Below, piece after piece: positions 56,185 through 64,000 of a stretch of DNA of 64,000 nt. A program made the position numbers and the translations under genes. Position 1 is the first letter of the stretch. The number at the start of each line of letters is the position of its first letter. The stretch comes from Calliphora vicina (taxonomy: Eukaryota > Arthropoda > Insecta > Diptera > Calliphoridae), in the NCBI RefSeq assembly GCF_958450345.1, contig NC_088780.1, forward strand, positions 171,660,726 to 171,724,725, read 5' to 3'. The notes under the pieces were generated by a model that saw nothing but the letters and a program-made list of their open reading frames with translations, searched no databases and had not been told where the DNA came from.

Positions 56185-59044
56185 TAGGGTTTGGGGTTTC
56201 CCGGATAATTTAATTTCCCGGGAAACGGGAATGAAAAATTTCATTTCCCGGGATTCCCGGGAATGTTTTTTTAACTAGAAAAATAAGTAAAAAAGAAAAT
56301 TATTTTATAAAATTGTGTAATAACGGTGAATTATTTCATGTTCTCATTGTGGTGTTTTGTTTTTTTATTTTCATTACTAACGACTAATTTTTTAAACTAA
56401 AAAAGTTTCTTCATTAAATTTTCATTAAGACTGCAAAAAATATTCAATTGCAACAAATTTATTAAAAAAAATTAGGATGCTACCTAAAATAAGGTAAAAA
56501 CGATTTATTAATTAATTACTCAAAGTGTATACATTATTTTGTTCAAGAAAATCATATACTTGATGATACTTTAGTTTCATATGTAATATGATGTAGTGAA
56601 TCGTAATCAATTAAAATCAATTTCGAATTTTTTGATGATACGTTGTTTTGCATCTTAGGTGACGATATGTATGTTTATTATTATTAGTTTAGGATCTATA
56701 GACGGCTGAACCGATTTGCTTGAAATTTTTACTGTATATTTCTGTATGTCTGGAACGGAGCTATAGACTGCTTTTTGTTTTGAAATTTTAAGTGGACGTT
56801 GTACCTCCCACACAAAGTTAGCTTTAAAAATCAAATATTTAGGAAACTATAATAGATATAGAACTCAAATTTCTTCGTTTGTATAAATATTTGCGGCTAA
56901 AATGGGAGTAGTAGCCACAGGGGCGTGACACCTCCCATATGATGATAATTTAACAAAATCTAATATATGGGATACAATAAGAGATAGAATCCATACATTT
57001 TGTACGGTTATTCTACCATCAATATTAATATTTAGTGGCACCTCCCAAAAAATCTAAATACTAAAATTGATAACTATCTGTATAATTGTAGTATGTAAAG
57101 CCTTCAAACTTTGTATGAACTACTTATTTCGGCCAAAAATGGGCAAAATAGCAATAGTGGGCGTGGCACCTCCCATAGATGTGATGACAAATTATATATA
57201 GGGAAAACTATAGCAGCTATCAACATTAAGATTTAATACAGAAATGCGCTGACTACCAAAAATATTAAGTAAATCTTAAAATTTGTATGTATACATTTGA
57301 AACCCTTATAAAAGTCAATGTGTGTTTCACTGAAGGAAACCTGGGAACAAGTGTCTCCAAGTCACCAGTTTTGTCTACTATTTTGGTGACTTTTTAGCGA
57401 CATTGTCAACGAAGCGTCAACGAAGACGAATTCATACCATTTAGTTTTTTAATTTATTTAATACAACGTCAAATGTTAACAAAATATGCAGTTTCATTAT
57501 TTACATCTACTTCAGAAAAGTACCAAAAGTGTAGATTAGAATTACTAAAATGTACTAGTGAATAAGTACCTAGTCAATAGTAATATCGTCAGTAGTAGAC
57601 TTCCAATGACACGCACATGTTAAATGTCTATAAAAAATAGCATTGTCTGGGGTAAAATAAGTCACTAGTACTGGTGACTGTGTCAATAGTAAGTCAGTAT
57701 AGTTTCCCTATTGACACTTCCTGCAGAGTTTGTTTGTTTGTTTGTATGATTGTTTGCGTATTTGTAATGACACTCGACATACAGTAAGGAAATTAATGAA
57801 CAATCTAATCGGGCGACTTTTATAACTGGGAAGTATAAAGGGACAGATGTATTGCTGCACGTATTCCGATTATAGCTTCTGAAATGTCATTGATTTTAAT
57901 CGATTGCAGTTTCCTATTTGCTTAGCATTTGCAATGTCAATTGATAAAGCTCAATGTCAGTCTTTGCAAGTTTGTGGACTAAGCCTAGACAGACAATCCA
58001 TGCTTTTCACATGAAAAGTTTTCAGTTGCATGTTCGCGAGTAGGAAAACATAAACATTAAATACAAATATTTTTGGTTCTAAACTTTTCTATTTTATTAC
58101 AATTCACATTAAGGTTAGAAAATATGAAATAAATAACGTACTTTTTATTACATTAGAAACTAATTTTATATAGACTAACTATAGTGTAAATCATTTATTT
58201 ACGGGTAGCGAAGCACACCGGGTTTTAGTTAGTATATTAATAAAATTTAAACACAATTCTATGAGTTTTTTATCTTTTGGCTGATGCTGACCCAACGCTG
58301 GTACCGTTGGATTCTTGCAGATCCTCAACAAAGTAAAAATTTTGTAAATAACTTTCTGATGTCCTTATTTTCATATTTTAAGTTTCAGCTGTCATTGCAA
58401 ATCTTAGACCTTATTTCTGGGATTGGAAATGTTTGTCGGGAATTTCTTTAAAAGTTTTCATCATAAAGTTATTAGATACTTTGCGATGGCCAAATTTGTT
58501 GCAAATTGAATGATTTTATTATATCCATATAACTAGTTGGCAATGAAGTATTACGGTTGAAATAACCAAATTTTTTCACTCAACTCAAGCCTAGCAGAAA
58601 AATTTGGCTATTAAGAATAAATCAAATCGAAATTTTTTGTTCTTAGAGGAATAATTAAGGTGCATAGCTCTACAACTTTTAAGGATATTCATATTTAGAG
58701 GAAATAATAACAATAATAGTGGTTTAAATTTCTTTTGATTGAAAAATTTCTCTTTCGAAACTAACTACTCATGTTTTACACATTTAACATAGAAAACTAC
58801 GAGTGTAACAATACCGATCAAATGCCACTATTGAATTAGAAATCTTTAAAAAGTATAGACCTTCATAACAACCAAATATAGTTATTCTATAACGATGGTG
58901 AAATTATAAGATAATTCATTAGAAAAATAATTTACAGGTTTTGGTGTAATTTAGTATTAAATCATTCGCGTGAATTCCCGGGAATGAAATGATTTTTTAA
59001 TTTGCTCCCGGGAAAGGAAATAGACCGGGAATTTAAAAACCCTA
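56185..59044. mobile_element. TAGGGTTT...CCCGGGAA-bounded composite element
   Basis: Left end TAGGGTTTGGGGTTTCCCGG with clustered TTTCCCGGGAA; right end GAATTCCCGGGAATG, CTCCCGGGAAAGG and TTTAAAAACCCTA. Both ends are dense in CCCGGGAA dyads, like the motif-rich ends of the AACCGGTT MITE. No TSD matches. The interior holds a Helitron-like segment (56640-58235). Confidence 0.5.
56640..58235 (+). mobile_element. Helitron-like segment with CACCTCCCAT repeats
   Basis: It has GACGGCTGAACCGATTTGC near the start. Diverged repeats of GTGGCACCTCCCAT follow (about 56790, 56925, 57035, 57160). Near the end is GGGTAGCGAAGCACACCGGG, followed by TTTTAGTTAGT, parallel to the CTAG|T end at 26389. Non-coding. 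The 5' limit is uncertain. Confidence 0.4.
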
Positions 59045-59370
59045 CTTATTAGCTAAAGACCAATAAAATAAATTAACTCACAGAATTGTAGATATACGGA
59101 ACAAAATCACTGAATAAATATTTGGAGATATAAAAATATACTCAGACAAGGAGTGTAAATAGAAATTTTGTTCTTAGATATCGTAGATATAATTAAAAAT
59201 TTATTGAAAATTGTGTATAACCTTTATAAACATTGTCTCGCTTTTGCACCACAGTGTACATATGTATGTATGTACGAGTTCATTTTCGTTTGTTTAACGT
59301 ATATACGTTTACATATATGGATGTGTTAGTGATTCTGAAAGTGGTATAAGTCAGGATGTGGACAAAATTA
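59045..59370. other. gene-free spacer
   Basis: Nothing recognised except TATGTATGTATG near 59262. Confidence 0.4.
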
Positions 59371-59378
59371 CATTAAAC

Positions 59379-59524
59379 CATGGTTGGCTATATATTTGAA
59401 ACCGTTAGAAGGTAACGGTAACACTAATTGAATCATTATGTCAATGGTATTTTAGCGGTAACTGTAGTTCCGGTAACTGAATTCGTGCTGAAAGGGAATT
59501 TTGGGGATAACGGTACCAACCTTG
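59379..59524. mobile_element. CAWGGTTGG-ended MITE with CATTAAAC duplication
   Basis: Left end CATGGTTGGC, right end TACCAACCTTG. The perfect 8-bp TSD CATTAAAC lies at 59371-59378 and 59525-59532. 146 bases with GGTAACGGTAAC and GCGGTAAC words. Related pieces lie at 44752 and 63855. Confidence 0.75.
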
Positions 59525-59532
59525 CATTAAAC

Positions 59533-60097
59533 ATAATTATGGGATTCAAACGGTCTGATAACCCTCTAAAAAAAAGTTATCGAATCATTTTTTTTTTTTT
59601 TGAGTAATTATGACCCAATAAACTCAGAACAGCCATCAGAAACTAATTTGGAAATTAAGTTTAGGAACCAGATGCAAAAAGGTGTTGCCGGTTTAGGTGT
59701 AAAAAACAATAAAATGTAAACATTAATTATGATACGATTTTATTGAAAAACTAATGAAAAATATACAAAAAAAAAAGTCAGAAAATATGTTTTACCTACT
59801 TTCTACGATGAAACATTTTTTTCCACCTTTTTTGCCTAACCAGATTGGAAAGTGATCGATATTGGCATTAATAACGTCATTAACTTTGCTCTTTCGCCAA
59901 GTTTCGAACTTCCTGGCTGTGGATCTTCTTGTGGAATACCAACTTATCATGAGTAAAGGCGGATAATTTTATCCGTCAATGCTCTCTATCTGTCATTTCT
60001 ATCATTTTGTTTTATATAACAAATAATATAACACAAAGGTAAAAAACTATGAATTATAACACGCCGATAAATTTAGCCGCAACCCGCTAGCTGCAAT
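59533..60097. other. spacer holding the piggyBac-like fragment
   Basis: Outside 59792-59950 nothing is readable. Confidence 0.4.
59792..59950 (-). pseudogene. piggyBac-like transposase C-terminal fragment
   Basis: A 52-codon minus-strand frame (Met at 59950, stop at 59792) contains STARKFETWRKSKVNDVINA, then NIDHFPIWLGKKGGKKCFIV. A basic linker followed by D..HFP......G...C is how the C-terminal cysteine-rich zinc-binding domain of piggyBac transposases begins. Only the first expected cysteine is present before the stop, so the domain is cut short. No piggyBac terminal repeat or TTAA pair was assigned to it. The Met is probably internal to the original gene. The family call rests on a short match. 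Confidence 0.4.
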
Positions 60098-60105
60098 ATA
60101 CACAT

Positions 60106-62540
60106 TAGAGTGACAGCCGATTTTTTTTTCTTAGATTTCAAAGAGTGCCGGGTGGAATATTGTGACACTAGGCCTAAATGTTAAGTGCTGAAAATTTGAG
60201 CCAAATCGGGCAACGATTTCTGGACGCGCATCGAGGTCAAAGTTCAGATATATGCAAAATTATACTATTTATATGGAATAAATAGGTGAAACTCGTTAAA
60301 TTTCTGCATTGTTTTCTAGAAATGTATAGATTTATTTATATTAATGAATATTACATTAAAAAAAATTTTTTGGAAGTTAACCCTGCATCTCCTTTGGGTC
60401 AAAATGACCCAAAAACTGTATTATCGCCAAAATTCGGGAAAAATGCAAATTTTTCAGATATTTTAAAAATTTTGCTACTAAATAAATACTTTTGCAATTG
60501 AATGCAAAATAATCGAAATGTGTACGTAATTATCGTTGTAATGAGATATAAATGACAAAATTTGGTTAAACAATTTTAAAGTTATTACAAATTCGCCAGA
60601 CCATTAACGTGTTTCAGGCCACTTGAACATAAAATTTAGAAAAAAAATTAACATATTTCGAGAAAATTTAAAATAAAGGCTAATTTTTATTTAAAATATA
60701 TCCGTATTTACTTGTGTACGAGTTTTTGTCTTCGTAGGATATCGTTAACCTATTCGCTGGTATGGCCAAAAAAATATATTTTTTTTAACGGCCGTTTCGA
60801 ATCTCCATTTTCAAATTTTTAAAAATTTTGTTAAAGAAATTTCAGAATTTTTTGATCATCACATTGGGATTTATTGAGATCAAAATAGGGAATAAAAATA
60901 TGAAAAAATTATGTCAATACCTCTTACAGTTTTTCCGTACCTGCGATTTAAATTTTGCGATTTTCAAGAAAAACAAATTTTTTGTCCGTATTTAGGCGAA
61001 TGAGCCCAATTTCCTTAATGTTATAAACTTTAACTAAAACCTATTCATAATATTATAGTCCTTGTAATTTTAAATATGGTCTGAAAGTTTTACTAAAATC
61101 GGAAAACGATAACCTTAAATCGTGAAGGTCAAAGGTCAAATTTTTCAATATTTGGAATTTCTAAAGAAAAGATAGCGAAATGTTATATATTTTTGGGCCG
61201 ATTTTAATGAAACTTGAGCAAAATATACATTGGGGTCTAACATTTACAACAACAGTGCAAAAATGGATTTAGTCCTTTAAGAGCACTTGGGGTCAAAATG
61301 GCTGTGTTTTTCGTGATTTTAAATGTTGAGGGTAATTTGGACCCCAAGTGCTGCTAAGAGTTAAATTCCATTTTTGTGCCGTTATTTTAAATTCTGGACT
61401 TTAAGTTATACTTTCCTCAAGTCTCATTAAAATCGGCCCAAAAATATATAACATTTCGCCATCTTTTCTTTAGAAATTCAAAATATTGAAAAATTTGACC
61501 TTTGACCTTCACGATTTAAGGTTATCGTTTTCCGATTTTAGTAAAACTTTCAGACCATATTTAAAATTACAGGGACTATAATATTATGAATAGGTTTTAA
61601 TTAAAATTTATAACATTAAGGAAATTGGGCTCATTCGCCTAAATATGGACAAAAAAATAGTTTTTCTTGAAAATCGCAAAATTTAAATCGCAGGTACGGA
61701 AAAACTGGAAGAGGTATTGACATAATTTTTTCATATTTTTATTCCCTATTTTGATCTCAATAAATCCCAATGTGATGATCAAAAAATTCTGAAATTTGTT
61801 TAACAAAATTTTTAAAAATTTGAAAATGGAGATTTGAAACAGCCGTTAAAAAAAATAATTTTTTTTGGCCATACCTGCGAATAGGTTAACGGTATCCTAC
61901 GAAGACAAAAACTCATACACAAGTAAATACGGACATATTTTAAATAAAAATTAGCTTTTATTTTAATTTTTCTCGAAATATGTTAATTTTTTTTCCTAAA
62001 TTTTTTGTTCAAGTGGCCTGAAACACGTTAATGGTCTGGCGAATTTGTAATAACTTTAACATTTTTTAACCAAATTTTGTCATTTATATCTCATTACAAC
62101 GATAATTACGTACACATTTCGATTATTTTGCATTCAATTGCAAAAGTATTTATTTAGTAGTAAATTTTTAAAATATCTGAAAAATTTGCATTTTTCCTCA
62201 ATTTTGGCAATAATACAGTTTTTGGGTCATTTTAACCCAAAGGAGATGCAGGGTTAACTTCCAAAAAATTTTTTTTAATGTAATATTCATTAATATAAAT
62301 AAATCTATACATTTCTAGAAAACAATGCAGAAATTTAACGAGTTTCACCTATTTATTCCATATAAATAGTATAATTTTGCATATATCTGAACTTTGACCT
62401 CGATGCGCGTCCAGAAATCGTTGACCGATTTGGCTCAAATTTTCAGCACTTAACTTTTAGGCATAGTGTCACAATATTCCACCCGGCACTCTTCAAAATT
62501 TTAACAAAAAATTTTTTCCATACAACTGATTGTCACTCTA
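60106..62540 (-). mobile_element. long palindromic foldback hAT-like element, copy 2
   Basis: Same structure as 45009-47438: TAGAGTGACA ends, arms of about 1.16 kb, centre GAGCACTTGGGGTC/GACCCCAAGTGCTG. The perfect 8-bp TSD ATACACAT lies at 60098-60105 and 62541-62548 and fits nTnnnnAn. The arm-specific outer 50 bases are exchanged (left GCCGATTTTTTTT, right inverse of ATCAGTTGTATGG), so it sits in the opposite orientation to copy 1. Confidence 0.85.
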
Positions 62541-62565
62541 ATACACATGTATGTATGGTAAGTAC

Positions 62566-63289
62566 TAGGGTGATCGATTCTTCGACATTTTTTAGAAACC
62601 GGTTTTCGGTTTCTTCGAAAAATTACAATTTAATATTAACCGGTTTCAGTTTCGGTTTTTTAATAATAACCGTTTAGCCGGTTTTTTGGCAAAATGTTAA
62701 AACATCTAAAAATAAGAAGAATAAAAGTTTTATTTATTAAAATAATAGTTATTAAAACAAAAACAGTTCATGAAAAACATAACAGAACAAAAAAGAGATC
62801 ATATAATTATGATAAAGAATATACATGTATTGTAATATCAAAAAATAAGCATTTTTAAAACGCTTAAATCCTTTTTTTAATTCTAATTTTGATTACTTCT
62901 TTTAACGTTCACAAGGTCTTCGAGTCAAATTTAACCCATTTTTAAATTAAAATTGAATTTTTTCTAAAAGTGCGTGGTTTATGTTTTCGATATTTTATGA
63001 ATTTTATTTAATTTCAAATGTCAACAACTACATTAGGTTTTTTTTAAAAAAAATAGAAAAAATATTTTCTATTTCAGTTAAATTTGACCTGAAGATCGTT
63101 AATCTTATGAAGGTTAAAATAATCTCTTAGGAATAATACACAGTTTAAATGCTTTGGAGTATATGGATTTTTTTTCTTCTTTTGGGTTTATAAAGCTAAA
63201 TATTTAAAATGATCTTTTCAAAAAAAACCGAAACCGACTTAACCAAAAAACCGGTTATAACCGGTTATTAAAAACCGGGCCGATCACCC
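62566..63289 (-). mobile_element. hAT-like AACCGGTT-rich MITE, copy 3
   Basis: Starts TAGGGTGATCGATTCTTCG like copy 2 and ends AACCGGGCCGATCACCC. The last bases and the right TSD are lost (GGTCC follows instead). Left flank GTAAGTAC. Four AACCGGTT sites. It lies 25 bases after the foldback. Confidence 0.75.
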
Positions 63290-63854
63290 GGTCCAATGAA
63301 ATAAATACAGTATTATTCAGATGATCATCGTAATTATGCACAATTTTGAAAATAAAAACAATTCCTTCAGCTAAAAAATATATTTTTCCTTGTACAAATT
63401 TGTATTGTTTTTTTTTACAAAACAACAACAAAATGTATTTGGTGAAAACGAATTTTAAAAGCGGCCTAAGTGAACAAATATTTATATTTACAAACATTTA
63501 ATTATTTCCAAAAGCATTAAGTATGACTTAGATCACTATGCTTGTTGCCGGTAAATATAATGGATTAGAGTTGAATACTGTTACAGTTAAATTTTAGGAG
63601 TTAAGGTCTGTCAAAATACAAAACTAAACAGTTTTTGGTAAATAAATACTAATCAAAACAAGAACATTTCATTTACATTTGTGTTTGCGTGTAAGGACAT
63701 ACATACATACATGCATATGTATGTTCATTTGAATGTGCGAGTATGTAAAATTAAGTTAACATTTTATAACTCCATGCATTTAGGGTAGTTCAAAAATGTC
63801 TACAACAATGACATTAATATGTTGAATGATTCAATACAATTTATTATTGCCAAC
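63290..63854. other. gene-free AT-rich stretch
   Basis: CATACATACATACATGCATATGTATG near 63695. The minus-strand frame at 63255-63497 is not recognised. Confidence 0.45.
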
Positions 63855-64000
63855 CAAGGTTGGCAACCGATCCCGTTATTAATACCGATACCGATTAAAT
63901 ACCGTTTACAATTGAGTACCGGTATTGATACAGATACCGAGATAATTATTTCGGTTAAATTCTGGTATTCAAATACCATTTTCTCTAATAAAGGTTCATA
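63855..64000 (+). mobile_element. start of a CAAGGTTGGCAACCG element, runs off the window
   Basis: Begins CAAGGTTGGCAACCG, the same terminus type as 59379-59524. It is then dense in ATACCGATACCGAT words. The far end is outside the window. Confidence 0.5.

Noticed and set aside
1..64000. CRISPR array, bacterial operon or viral genome
   Set aside because: No direct-repeat/spacer periodicity, no dense coding, and clear fly-type TEs throughout.

Overview
The window is AT-rich, repeat-dense nuclear DNA. Runs of TACATATGTATGTA-type microsatellite and elements of the DINE-1/INE-1 (Helentron-associated, HINE) type point to a higher (cyclorrhaphan) fly. The species cannot be named from sequence alone. 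No intact host gene, rRNA or tRNA was found. The only host-gene candidate is one short possible exon near 6540-6628. The window reads as intergenic or deep intronic DNA filled by transposable elements (TEs) of several ages.

Main classes. (1) Terminal-inverted-repeat elements that mostly look hAT-like, with 8-bp target duplications (TSDs): an AACCGGTT-rich MITE (4121-5167, 7756-8437, 62566-63289); two 2.4-kb fully palindromic foldback elements (45009-47438, 60106-62540); a two-level hAT nest (17164-18915 holding 17289-18513, the inner one keeping a transposase C-terminus); 52531-53163; 59379-59524; 41735-41982. (2) HINE elements of two subfamilies. Subfamily A (13504, 25063, 48849, 53746) carries an ATTCGGC/GCCGAAT terminal hairpin. 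Subfamily B (3213, 9548, 15451, 55571) carries a TATGGTCGG/CCGACCATA hairpin. (3) A 5'-truncated, frameshifted non-LTR retrotransposon on the minus strand (29660-32120). (4) A large foldback (26975-29463). (5) Helitron-like termini near 15190-16252, 25900-26389 and 56640-58235. (6) Unclassified dispersed repeats.

Layout. 0.1-2.2 kb: divergent copies of a CCCAGCAGTTCT-ended repeat. 3.2-10.4 kb: HINE-B and AACCGGTT elements, several nested. 12.1-14.3 kb: a region punctuated by the motif GTCGCACGGGACA. 15.2-16.3 kb: a Helitron-like element split by HINE-B. 17-19.3 kb: nested hAT elements. 20-22 kb: a decayed hAT. 23.7-26.4 kb: small MITEs and a Helitron-like tail. 27-29.5 kb: a foldback. 29.6-32.1 kb: a LINE. 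32.1-35.7 kb: more CCCAGCAGTTCT repeats around a tandem-repeat element. 36.5-42.5 kb: overlapping palindromic elements. 45-47.4 kb: the first long foldback. 48.8-54 kb: HINE-A copies and two decayed coding fragments on the minus strand. 55.6-59 kb: a HINE-B and a CCCGGGAA-bounded composite. 59.4-63.3 kb: a small MITE, a piggyBac-like fragment, the second long foldback and the third AACCGGTT MITE. The last 146 bases start another element that runs off the window.

No working pathway is encoded. The interactions visible are between mobile elements: insertion into one another, dated by intact TSDs. The long palindromes could yield double-stranded RNA if transcribed. No clearly new biological system was established. 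The best leads are the foldback pair, the AACCGGTT motif carrier, the HINE-B subfamily and the two unclassified pseudogenes at 51.4-53.5 kb.
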